The translations under genes were made by a program, and so were the position numbers. From Clostridia bacterium (lineage in GTDB: Bacteria > Bacillota > Clostridia > Christensenellales > Aristaeellaceae): a stretch of DNA of 64,000 nucleotides. Below, piece after piece: positions 24,327 to 31,524 of this stretch (its first letter is position 1; each line of letters begins with the position of its first letter). The stretch lies in the NCBI GenBank assembly GCA_017541105.1, contig JAFXZS010000002.1:29764-93763 (forward strand), read 5' to 3'. The notes beneath the pieces were generated by a model. The model saw only the letters and a program-made list of their open reading frames with translations. It made no database searches and had not been told where the DNA came from.

Positions 24327-25410
24327 ACCGGCCGACTGTGGAATCCCGGGGAAGAAGGACGGCAACCTCAGCGCCGATGGCGCTGAGGGCCAGCGCCATC
24401 ATGGCATACAGCAGCAGAGAATCCTGCTCCCAGGAGCCCAGGGCATGCAGAAGAAGCAACAGCACGGCTGCCAGGCAGAAAAAGCCGGCGGGCATCGAGG
24501 CGCCGGAGCCGCGGAAGGCGGCAAGCTGTGCCCAGAGCAGCAGGGCAGTGGCCGCCAGAGCCGTATAAAGCATCCATGTCATCTGCGGCTTGTCAAAGAC
24601 AAATTCCGCCATCATGACAGCAAGCACGGCGGCGATGAAGGCCGCAAAGGTCAGCAGCGTCTGCCGGAGGGACGGCCGACGGCGCAGGCAAAGCACAATC
24701 AGCAGTGCCAGCAGTGTCAGGGCGGCGGCAATCTGCGAGAAACGGACAAAGGGATTCAGACGGACAAAATCATCCCGCCGCATCTGCTCCAGAAGGATCT
24801 GGGTGAGCCCCAGGAAGGAAACAAACACAACTGTGCGCCGGCCTTCCGGCGATTTCCGGAACAGGCTTACCAGGAGAAGCAGCAGAACCAGAGCCGCTAC
24901 GGCTTCCCAGAACCAGACGGCATAGGACCATTCCTGATAATCCCCGTCACTGTAAGTGCAATAAGCCAGGGGGAAGAAGCAGAGAGATTCATTCTCCACA
25001 GTATTGCCGAACCCCTGTCTGGAAAAGTATTCGCCCAGACGTCCGAAGAAGATGGCCGCACAGGCTCCGGGGGCCAGCGCGTCCAGCACTTCCGGAAAAC
25101 GAAGCCGGTTCAGGCGGGAACCGATCAGCGCACCGAGGGCTCCGCCCAGCAGGGCGCCGTACAGCGTATATCCGCCGCGCCAGAGCTGAACCATGAGGCC
25201 GACGGTGCCGAATGCCTCCGTATAAGCAGGGGAACAAAGAAAAACCCAGAAGGCATGGCCCAGCAGCAGCGCACCGAGGATTACCCAGGGCAGCACCGGA
25301 AGCACCTTCCGCTTCGGAAGGCACAGAAGCACCCCGCACAGGGCGCCGGCCAGTATGAGCAGGCCGTAGGGAGTTACCTGGAAGGAACCCAGGCGAAGGA
25401 GAACTGTCAT
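24325..25410 (-). CDS. Lgt-like membrane protein with altered active site (copy 1)
   Basis: 361-residue polytopic membrane protein with the overall pattern of prolipoprotein diacylglyceryl transferase. GGYTLYGALLGG (79-90) aligns to the Lgt segment that carries a conserved His, here Tyr84. GRLGEYFSRQGFG (123-135) aligns to the Lgt signature G-R-I-G-N-F-x-N-G-E-x-x-G: the Arg (124) and the last Gly are kept, but the Asn is Glu127 and the Glu is Gln132. LLEQMRRDD corresponds to the later arginine motif. The C-terminus has about five extra helices. It follows the secreted NAGPA-domain gene by 21 bp. A second such pair is at 51864-53785. Probably not the housekeeping Lgt; it may transfer or flip another lipid or sugar. 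Confidence 0.7.
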   Translation of the reverse strand: MTVLLRLGSFQVTPYGLLILAGALCGVLLCLPKRKVLPVLPWVILGALLLGHAFWVFLCSPAYTEAFGTVGLMVQLWRGGYTLYGALLGGALGALIGSRLNRLRFPEVLDALAPGACAAIFFGRLGEYFSRQGFGNTVENESLCFFPLAYCTYSDGDYQEWSYAVWFWEAVAALVLLLLLVSLFRKSPEGRRTVVFVSFLGLTQILLEQMRRDDFVRLNPFVRFSQIAAALTLLALLIVLCLRRRPSLRQTLLTFAAFIAAVLAVMMAEFVFDKPQMTWMLYTALAATALLLWAQLAAFRGSGASMPAGFFCLAAVLLLLLHALGSWEQDSLLLYAMMALALSAIGAEVAVLLPRDSTVGR

Positions 25411-25431
25411 CCAGAGGACCTCTTTTACTGC

Positions 25432-26460
25432 TTATTGGGCGGGAGCCGCATCCTCAGATCCCGGTTCCGCGGTGACAAAGTAGATGATATCCGTAATCGG
25501 CCGTTTTTTGCCCTTCAGGTTGTTAATCCGGGTGGGTTTGGCATCTGCCCCCTGCACCAGAATCGTCCAGGTGGAGGCACCTCCGTCCAGATTATAAGCC
25601 TGTTTTGCACCGCAGTCATAGGCCAGCTGCGCGGCCTCAGTGGCGGTAAAACCGCCGCCGTTCGTCTGCTCCGGGCCTTCCGTGCTGATGATCAGGTAGC
25701 TGAGATGATCCAGCTGGCAGAGCACCTGGCGCTGGGTCATCTTGTGAAGTCCCATGCCCGCACCCGTACCGTAATTATTATGGTCATAGGTCTGCATTTC
25801 CCCGTCTACCACCAGTGCCGGGCCGAATACAAAGCTGTGCATGATCCGGCCCTCAAAGGCATCCAGCTCGCTGAGCTCCGGATGAATCAGAATATGGAAA
25901 TCCCCGTCTGTATCGATAATCAGGGCATCATAACCGTTACCGTTCAGATAGGTGGCTTCGCGGAGCTTTTCCTTGTTGCGCCAGACGACTCCCTCTTTCC
26001 GGCCCACGACCCAGTCCCCGTTGATGGCCAGGACGGCACGCACCCGGATGGCCAGACGATCCCCCCATGTTTCCGCCCGGTCAGGATAAGGGGAAGCGGA
26101 AGCGGTGCGCAGCTGCGAAGGATCTGCAATCTGCACAAAGGTAAAGAGGACTTTGGTATTTTTGCCATCCTTATTTTTCAGAATACGCTCCTCTGTGCGG
26201 ACCGAAATGGTTCCATCCAGATAGCCCGGAGGATCCGACAAGACCCCATCGGGATGGGGATGATAGACAGGGATGTCCTTCTCATTCAGCGGCACGGGCC
26301 CCGGATTCGGGTTTGCCAGCGTGACCGGTTCCAGAATCGGGACCGTTTCCTCTTCCGCCTCTGCACCGGAGACCGGCAGTGAGGAGGGAATCAGAAAAGG
26401 AAGCAGAACCAGCAGCAGAATCAACGGAACAATCCAGAGGAAGGGGGAACGATTCTTCAT
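25432..26460 (-). CDS. Secreted phosphodiester glycosidase (NAGPA) domain protein (copy 1)
   Basis: 342-residue protein with an N-terminal membrane anchor or signal (about 8-28, PLILLLVLLPFLIPSSLPVSG) and an extracytoplasmic NAGPA domain, the fold of the enzyme that uncovers GlcNAc-1-phospho-6-mannose. Matching segments are AINGDW, SFVFGPALVVDGE, QLDHLSYLIISTEG and YNLDGGASTW near residue 300. ATG 26460 was preferred (GAGAGG 6 bases upstream) over TTG 26466. The natural target may be a glycosyl phosphodiester in the cell wall, such as teichoic acid, but that is inference. Paralogous to the protein at 51864-52802. Confidence 0.83.
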   Translation of the reverse strand: MKNRSPFLWIVPLILLLVLLPFLIPSSLPVSGAEAEEETVPILEPVTLANPNPGPVPLNEKDIPVYHPHPDGVLSDPPGYLDGTISVRTEERILKNKDGKNTKVLFTFVQIADPSQLRTASASPYPDRAETWGDRLAIRVRAVLAINGDWVVGRKEGVVWRNKEKLREATYLNGNGYDALIIDTDGDFHILIHPELSELDAFEGRIMHSFVFGPALVVDGEMQTYDHNNYGTGAGMGLHKMTQRQVLCQLDHLSYLIISTEGPEQTNGGGFTATEAAQLAYDCGAKQAYNLDGGASTWTILVQGADAKPTRINNLKGKKRPITDIIYFVTAEPGSEDAAPAQ

Positions 26461-26512
26461 GAGCAACCTCTCATTTTCTCCGGCCGGAACCGGAATCTTC
26501 AGGCATCAACCG

Positions 26513-26548
26513 AAAAAAGCGGGAGGCGGAGGCTTGCTCCTTCCCGCT
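26513..26548 (-). terminator. Terminator after the DUF1858 gene
   Basis: Arms GCGGGA (26547-26542) and TCCCGC (26524-26519) enclose a further GGAG/CTCC pairing and are followed by TTTTTT on the minus strand, between the DUF1858 stop and the NAGPA gene. No good promoter for the NAGPA gene is visible in the 50 bases that follow, so it may depend on read-through. Confidence 0.75.
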
Positions 26549-26564
26549 GTTTGCGAAGGACCGT

Positions 26565-26777
26565 TTACCGGGCCTCGGCGATTTTGGCATTAATGGCTTC
26601 AATGACCCGCTCGACGGGAATGCCGTGCACAATGCAGGCTTCCTCCAGGGATTCCGCACGGGAAGCGGGGCAGCCCAGGCAATGCATGCCGATGGAAAGA
26701 AGCACTTCGATGGCTTCGGGATACTGGGTGACGATTTCCCCGATCAGGGTTTCGCCGGTGACAAATGTTTCAGCCAT
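26565..26777 (-). CDS. DUF1858 domain protein
   Basis: 70-residue protein, essentially a single DUF1858 domain: ETLIGEIVTQYPEAIEVLLSIGMHCLGCPASRAESLEEAC. The CLGC pair within the IGMHCLGCPAS motif is the conserved feature of this family, proposed to take part in redox or iron-sulfur chemistry. The ATG is preceded by GAGGAGGTAG. It is transcribed from its own promoter and ends at a terminator. Confidence 0.88.
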   Translation of the reverse strand: MAETFVTGETLIGEIVTQYPEAIEVLLSIGMHCLGCPASRAESLEEACIVHGIPVERVIEAINAKIAEAR

Positions 26778-26807
26778 AGGAACTACCTCCTCATTTTATC
26801 GGGGAGT

Positions 26808-26836
26808 ATGATATCATCTTTACGGGGAAAACACAA
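26808..26836 (-). promoter_or_regulatory. Promoter of the DUF1858 gene
   Basis: -35 TTGTGT (26836-26831), 17-bp spacer and -10 TATCAT (26813-26808), about 30 bases before the ATG. Confidence 0.5.
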
Positions 26837-26853
26837 GGGCGGGATCTTCCGCT

Positions 26854-27453
26854 TCAGAGAGCGCCGCGAATCAGGGAAAGAAGGTCCGCGAAGCTTTCGC
26901 AGGAGGGGATTTCCGGATGATCCTTCCGGATCTGATCGGGGCTGCGGAAGAGGAAACCGGCCTTGCCGGCCTGAATCATATCCAGATCATTATAGCTGTC
27001 CCCGGCGGCAATGGTGTCAAACCCGATGGACTGCAGGGCACGGACGGTGGTCAGCTTGCTCCGGGGCACCCGGATATGATAGTCTTCGATCATTCCGTCC
27101 GCACCGACCAGAAGCTCATTGCAGAAGATTGCAGGCCAGGCCAGCTTCCGCATGAGGGGAGAAGCAAACTGAGTAAATGTGTCGGAGAGAATCAGCACCT
27201 GTGTCTCCTCACGGAGGGTATCGAGGAACTCCCGGGCCCCGGGCAGCGGGTCAATCGTGGCGATGGTGCGCTGGATATCCTTCAGCCCCAGGCCGTGCTC
27301 CCGCAGAATCTTCAGGCGGAAGCGCATCAGCTTGTCATAGTCCGGTTCATCCCGGGTGGTCCGCCGCAGCTCCGGAATGCCGCTGGCCTCGGAGAACGCA
27401 ATCCAGATTTCAGGAACGAGGACGCCTTCCAGATCCAGGCAAACAATATTCAT
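26854..27453 (-). CDS. thrH: ThrH (phosphoserine phosphatase / homoserine phosphotransferase)
   Basis: 199-residue HAD-superfamily protein closely following ThrH, a bifunctional phosphoserine phosphatase and phosphoserine:homoserine phosphotransferase. The HAD motif I is CLDLEGVLVPEIWIAF (nucleophile Asp7), motif II is ILSDTF, and motif III/IV is Lys plus AAGDSYNDLDM. The length is normal. The ATG follows GGGGATAAT. No other serine or threonine biosynthesis genes are adjacent, though a serine acetyltransferase gene lies at 54.6 kb. Confidence 0.93.
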   Translation of the reverse strand: MNIVCLDLEGVLVPEIWIAFSEASGIPELRRTTRDEPDYDKLMRFRLKILREHGLGLKDIQRTIATIDPLPGAREFLDTLREETQVLILSDTFTQFASPLMRKLAWPAIFCNELLVGADGMIEDYHIRVPRSKLTTVRALQSIGFDTIAAGDSYNDLDMIQAGKAGFLFRSPDQIRKDHPEIPSCESFADLLSLIRGAL

Positions 27454-27533
27454 GATATTATCCCCATTTCACAAAGGTTGATGGCTTCTTCAGCCCCGAC
27501 AAAGGGTACCACAGAGCAAAGAGCAGCGTCAAG

Positions 27534-27567
27534 GAAAAAAAGAACGCTCCCGCGCTGCGCGGGAGCG
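27534..27567 (-). terminator. Rubredoxin terminator
   Basis: A perfect 10-bp GC-rich stem, CGCTCCCGCG/CGCGGGAGCG, with a CAG loop followed by TTCTTTTTTT on the minus strand, 13 bases after the rubredoxin stop codon. Confidence 0.93.
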
Positions 27568-27579
27568 GAGTACCCGTGA

Positions 27580-27732
27580 TCAGGCCGGTGTGAAGGCATC
27601 CTTCCCCAGCCCGCAGACGGGGCAGACCCAATCGTCCGGGATGTCTTCAAAGGCTGTGCCGGGAGCGATTCCACTGTCCGGATCACCGACAGCGGGATCA
27701 TAGATATAACCGCAGGGACATTCGTACTTCAT
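27580..27732 (-). CDS. Rubredoxin with a C-x-C first iron knuckle
   Basis: 50-residue rubredoxin, an electron carrier with one iron held by four cysteines. The second knuckle is canonical ([13 protein letters not shown]) and the body [15 protein letters not shown] is typical. The first knuckle reads ECPCGY (Cys5, Cys7), a C-x-C spacing in place of the usual C-x-x-C. The reading frame is intact on both sides, so it is a one-codon shortening and not a frameshift. It has its own promoter and a strong terminator. AGAAAGGATGA precedes the ATG. Confidence 0.9.
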   Translation of the reverse strand: MKYECPCGYIYDPAVGDPDSGIAPGTAFEDIPDDWVCPVCGLGKDAFTPA

Positions 27733-27782
27733 GGGAATCATCCTTTCTGATTTTTACCGCCGGGGCGGCTTTCACTGCTTTC

Positions 27783-27811
27783 ATGATACCCAATGGGAAG
27801 CAGGGCGTCAA
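27783..27811 (-). promoter_or_regulatory. Rubredoxin promoter
   Basis: -35 TTGACG (27811-27806), 17-bp spacer and -10 TATCAT (27788-27783), about 45 bases before the start codon. Confidence 0.65.
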
Positions 27812-27827
27812 GCCCTTCCTCCGGAAA

Positions 27828-28613
27828 TCAGGCGAACATCCATTCCACGATTTTTGCGATGTTCTCCCGCCAGAAGACCATATCATGAATTCCCTTGCTT
27901 TCATAATACTGATGAGCAATCCCCTCCGATTCCAGGAAACGGTGCATCTGCCGGTTGTTTTCAATCAGGAAATCTTCGGTGCCGCAGCACATCCAGATTT
28001 CCGGAATCCTTGCGCCGGAAGCTTTCAGCCGGTGTGCCAGCACTTCGGGATTCACATCCCGTTCCTCCACGGTTTCCAGATCGCCGAAGCAGGACCGGTA
28101 ATAGGCATAATTGGCTACGGGGTTGCTCTCGCCCGGTTTCATGTGCGCGATCTCATGCACGATCAGCGCGGAGGAAAGAGCACCGATTTTGCCGAAACGA
28201 TCCGGATAGGCAAGGCCCGTATGCAAGGCGCCGAACCCGCCCATGGAAAGACCCGCGATGCAGGTATCCTCCGGCCCCCGGGCCAGGGAAAAGGTTTTGC
28301 GTACATAGTCCACCAGCTCTTCCCCCACCATGGTCTGATAATTCCGGCCGGTTGCTTCTCCGTTCAGATAGAAGGAGTTTTCCGCTGTGGGCATCACGAT
28401 GGCAAAATTGTATTTTTCCGCCAGCCCCTCCGGCACCCAGTTGCCGGCCTTGCCGCTGTATCCATGAAGGAGGAAAAGGGTGGAGGTAGGGCGGGAATAG
28501 GCAGCATTGTCCCCCAGGGGGATGTTTGCCGGGATATCATTGGGAAGAATCATCTCAAAAGCGGTAGCGCGGCATAAAGCGTTGGAAAAATACTCGATCT
28601 GCAGTCTGGCCAT
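27828..28613 (-). CDS. Esterase of the EstA/esterase D-like alpha/beta hydrolase group
   Basis: 261-residue serine esterase. The nucleophile elbow is GLSMGGFGAL near residue 140, with LFLLHGYSGKAGNW as the oxyanion region, CCGTEDFL as the acid region and GIHDMVFW carrying the catalytic His near the C-terminus. This pattern matches tributyrin/acetyl-xylan esterase-like and S-formylglutathione-hydrolase-like proteins. No signal peptide. It starts 87 bp after the GTPase-NYN fusion gene on the same strand with no clear terminator between, so co-transcription is possible. Confidence 0.87.
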   Translation of the reverse strand: MARLQIEYFSNALCRATAFEMILPNDIPANIPLGDNAAYSRPTSTLFLLHGYSGKAGNWVPEGLAEKYNFAIVMPTAENSFYLNGEATGRNYQTMVGEELVDYVRKTFSLARGPEDTCIAGLSMGGFGALHTGLAYPDRFGKIGALSSALIVHEIAHMKPGESNPVANYAYYRSCFGDLETVEERDVNPEVLAHRLKASGARIPEIWMCCGTEDFLIENNRQMHRFLESEGIAHQYYESKGIHDMVFWRENIAKIVEWMFA

Positions 28614-28700
28614 CGGGCTGTCCTCCTTATCATCAAATACGAACCATGCGGATATTTATGTGATAGTTCGATCCGGAGCGAAGCAATTCCTTCCCTGCGG

Positions 28701-31367
28701 TCAGGGCTCGCGGCTTTTTTTCCATGCTTCCTTAAAGGCGTGTTCGATCACCCGGTCATGGCGGGGACGGTTGTTGCGCGCCAGAAAAGCGGAGATGTCC
28801 CCACGGACCCGGGTAATCTCCCCGTGAAACTCGCGGGCGGAGGTGCGCAGCGCGGCATGGCCGGCGACAACGAGCTGTTCCGGGCGATCGGAGGTGACGA
28901 CCCGGATCCGGGCGAGGTTCCGTCCCACATAGGTGGTTTGCTCAATGAATGCATCGGCGGTCTGCGCCTCCCGGGTATAGACAATATAGATATTCTGATA
29001 TTTTTCCGCGCGGCCCGGGTTCCCGGGAACCGCGTAGGCATCGAAAACAAGAATCAGATTCCGGCCGGTGGCTCCGGCATAATCACACAGCAGATCCCGC
29101 AGGGAATCCCGGGCATCGGCCAGGCGGTCGGGCAGGTAGGATTTGTATTCTTCCCAGGCATGGATGATATTGTAACCGTCCACCAGGAGGATTTCACCGT
29201 ACGAAGCGTCTGCGGAGGAGCCGGCCGGCGCGGGAGGCGGAGGGTTTTCTGCCGCTGCCGGAGGCGGGGAGACCAGCTGCCGGGCCTTTACGGGGCCATA
29301 GGTACGCTCGAAGATCTTTTCCAGGGCAAGGTCCTCCTCGCGGGTTCCCCGATAGGCAGAGGAGGAAACAGGGCGCTGTCCGGAAATGCCTGCAGCGGAA
29401 ACAGGAGAGTCCCGGCGGATATTCCGGTCCTTTAAAAAGGGCAGATGCATATACGCGTCCGCTTTATCCCAGGGGACAGTCACCCCGGCACCGTGGGAAC
29501 AGAAGACGGAATCCGGTGTATTCAGCACATCCCGGCAGGGATCATAGCCTTTTTCCAGGACTACCTTTTCCTGCGCGGCGCAGGGTTCCCAGTCCAGAAA
29601 GGAGGAAGCCAGGCCGCCGCGGCCCCGGGTCAGGATGCCGAAGGCGCGCCCGTAGCCATCGCAGGCCGCGGCAGGAACAGAAGCGGACAGGCGGAGCAAA
29701 CCGTCTTCCGCGGGGGTGTCCGGCGCGTCAAAGCGTCCGCCCATCTGACTCAGGTCAGACAGGACCCGGCCGATACAGTCCTCCGGAACCGTCAGATCCA
29801 GCGTCATCCATGGCTCCAGAAGGATGGAACGGGCTTTCATCAGTCCCTGGCGCAGCGCGCGGTAGGTAGCCTGGCGGAAATCTCCGCCTTCGGTGTGCTT
29901 CAGATGGGCTTTGCCGGAAACCAGCGTGATCCGGAGATCGGTCAGGGGAGATCCGGTCAGGACACCGACATGAACCTTTTCATGCAGATGGGTCACGATG
30001 AGGCGCTGCCAGTTCAGGGCAAGGTCATCCGTTGAAACAGCGGAATCACAGATCAGCCCGCTGCCCCGGGGGAGCGGGGAAAGGAGCAGATGAACCTCCG
30101 CATAATGGCGGAGAGGCTCATAATGACCGGCGCCTTCCACCGGCGCCTCAATGGTTTCACGGTACAGAACCGTGCTTTCCGTGAAGGAGACATCCAGTCC
30201 GAAACGGTCCAGCATCCGGCGATGAAGGACTTCCAGCCACACGTCCCCCATGGAATGAATCCGTATTTCCCGCCGGGATTCCGCATATTCCACACGAATA
30301 AGAGGCTCTTCCTCTTCCAGGGCACGCAGCGCGGTCAGCACCGCATGGAGATCGGCCCCGGCAGGGGGTACGAGGCGGCAGGCATAACAGGGGCGGAGAA
30401 GGGGAGCTTCCGGCCCTGGATCGCTGCCCAGCCCGTCGCCGGGCAGCGCTTTGCCCAGTCCCACCACACAGCAGATCTGACCGGCGGAAACTTCCGGGAC
30501 AGCCGAGTAACGCGCACCGGAGTAAAGACGGAGCTCCGCCGCCTTCTCCGCCCACAGGGTTTCCCCCTCCGGGCTCTTCAGCGTCAGCAGGTCACGGGTC
30601 TTCAGTGTACCGCCGGTGACCTTCAGAAAAACGAGACGGGCGCCCTGAGGATCCCGGGAGACCTTGTATACCCGGGCGCCGAACGCAGCAGAGGGAGCGG
30701 GGCGGGGATCAAACCCTGCCAGAAAGCCCATCAGGGGCTCCACGCCCTCGTTATGAAGTGCGGAACCGGAAAACAGCGGGAATATCCGACGGGAGGCAAT
30801 CAGAGAGTCCACCAGGCGGGGAGGGATTTCTCCCTGCCGCAGGTATGCGTCCAGGCATGTTTCGTCACAGAGGGCCAGTTTTTCCGGATCCGGAGAGGGG
30901 AAAGGAACAATCTGTTCCGAAAGCTCACGGTGCAGAGAAGCCAGGAGAGCATCCGGATCTTTCCGGAGAAGATCTGTTTTATTCAGGAACAGGACGACAG
31001 GAATGCCCCGCTGTTCCAGGAGGCGCCAGAGTGTCCGGGTGTGGGACTGGACTCCGTCCGAAGCGGAAATAACCAGCACAGCCAGATCCAGGATGCCGAG
31101 GGCCCGCTCCGCCTCTCCGGAAAAATCGATGTGGCCGGGGGTGTCCACCAGGGTCAGATCCGTTTTGCGCCAGGAGAGACGGGCTTCCTTTGAAAAAATA
31201 GTGATTCCGCGTTCTTTTTCCATGCGGTCGGTATCCAGAAAAGCGTCGCCGTGATCCACGCGGCCCTGACGGCGGACGGAACCGGAAAGGAAAAGCATAG
31301 ACTCAGACAGGGTGGTTTTGCCCGCGTCCACATGGGCGCACAGGCCGATGACAGGGCCGATCGCCAT
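28701..31367 (-). CDS. TetM/EF-G-like GTPase fused to a Rae1/YacP-like NYN nuclease domain
   Basis: 888-residue two-part protein. Residues 1 to about 660 follow the TetM/EF-G ribosome-protection architecture: G1 AHVDAGKT (11-18), switch RGITIF (53-58), G3 DTPGH (75-79), G4 NKTD (129-132), then EF-G-type domains II-V. A proline-rich linker (about 700-720) leads to a NYN/PIN-like domain (723-888) very like B. subtilis Rae1/YacP, an A-site endoribonuclease: LLVDGYNIIHAW, LVFDAY, TADAFIE and VTSDRPEQ keep the acidic residues Asp730, Asp776, Asp805 and Asp827. The start at 31367 has GAAAGGAG 8 bases upstream. The GTPase would deliver the nuclease to the ribosome, perhaps to cleave mRNA on stalled or antibiotic-bound ribosomes. 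Confidence 0.85.
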   Translation of the reverse strand: MAIGPVIGLCAHVDAGKTTLSESMLFLSGSVRRQGRVDHGDAFLDTDRMEKERGITIFSKEARLSWRKTDLTLVDTPGHIDFSGEAERALGILDLAVLVISASDGVQSHTRTLWRLLEQRGIPVVLFLNKTDLLRKDPDALLASLHRELSEQIVPFPSPDPEKLALCDETCLDAYLRQGEIPPRLVDSLIASRRIFPLFSGSALHNEGVEPLMGFLAGFDPRPAPSAAFGARVYKVSRDPQGARLVFLKVTGGTLKTRDLLTLKSPEGETLWAEKAAELRLYSGARYSAVPEVSAGQICCVVGLGKALPGDGLGSDPGPEAPLLRPCYACRLVPPAGADLHAVLTALRALEEEEPLIRVEYAESRREIRIHSMGDVWLEVLHRRMLDRFGLDVSFTESTVLYRETIEAPVEGAGHYEPLRHYAEVHLLLSPLPRGSGLICDSAVSTDDLALNWQRLIVTHLHEKVHVGVLTGSPLTDLRITLVSGKAHLKHTEGGDFRQATYRALRQGLMKARSILLEPWMTLDLTVPEDCIGRVLSDLSQMGGRFDAPDTPAEDGLLRLSASVPAAACDGYGRAFGILTRGRGGLASSFLDWEPCAAQEKVVLEKGYDPCRDVLNTPDSVFCSHGAGVTVPWDKADAYMHLPFLKDRNIRRDSPVSAAGISGQRPVSSSAYRGTREEDLALEKIFERTYGPVKARQLVSPPPAAAENPPPPAPAGSSADASYGEILLVDGYNIIHAWEEYKSYLPDRLADARDSLRDLLCDYAGATGRNLILVFDAYAVPGNPGRAEKYQNIYIVYTREAQTADAFIEQTTYVGRNLARIRVVTSDRPEQLVVAGHAALRTSAREFHGEITRVRGDISAFLARNNRPRHDRVIEHAFKEAWKKSREP

Positions 31368-31399
31368 GGAAGATTCTCCTTTCAGATCATGTCGGGATG

Positions 31400-31427
31400 A
31401 TCTTATCATAACGGATTGAAAAGTCAA
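31400..31427 (-). promoter_or_regulatory. Promoter of the GTPase-NYN fusion gene
   Basis: -35 TTGACT (31427-31422), 16-bp spacer and -10 TAAGAT (31405-31400), about 30 bases before the start codon. It faces the divergent acyltransferase promoter. Confidence 0.6.
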
Positions 31428-31459
31428 CCGGAGGGATGAGGCGCCTGCAGGAGGGAAAG

Positions 31460-31488
31460 TTGAAGAAAAGGGGGATCTATGGTATGAT
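31460..31488 (+). promoter_or_regulatory. Promoter of the acyltransferase gene
   Basis: TTGAAG (31460-31465), 17-bp spacer and TATGAT (31483-31488), giving a short leader of about 30 bases before the ATG at 31525. Confidence 0.6.
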
Positions 31489-31524
31489 CTGTCCGTTCTT
31501 TTTCAGAACGCAGGAGAGAACGTG

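Noticed and set aside
24325-25410. Annotation as the housekeeping Lgt
   Set aside because: Key Lgt residues (His, Asn, Glu of the signature) are replaced and a paralog with the same changes exists in the window.
24193-26382. 729-residue plus-strand open frame opposite the NAGPA/Lgt-like pair
   Set aside because: Low-complexity Gln/Gly/Arg composition, no ribosome binding site, and fully antisense to two recognisable membrane/secreted proteins.
27690-27735. Possible frameshift in the rubredoxin start
   Set aside because: The frame is open and homologous on both sides of the C-x-C site, and the SD and ATG are well placed; a one-codon difference explains it.
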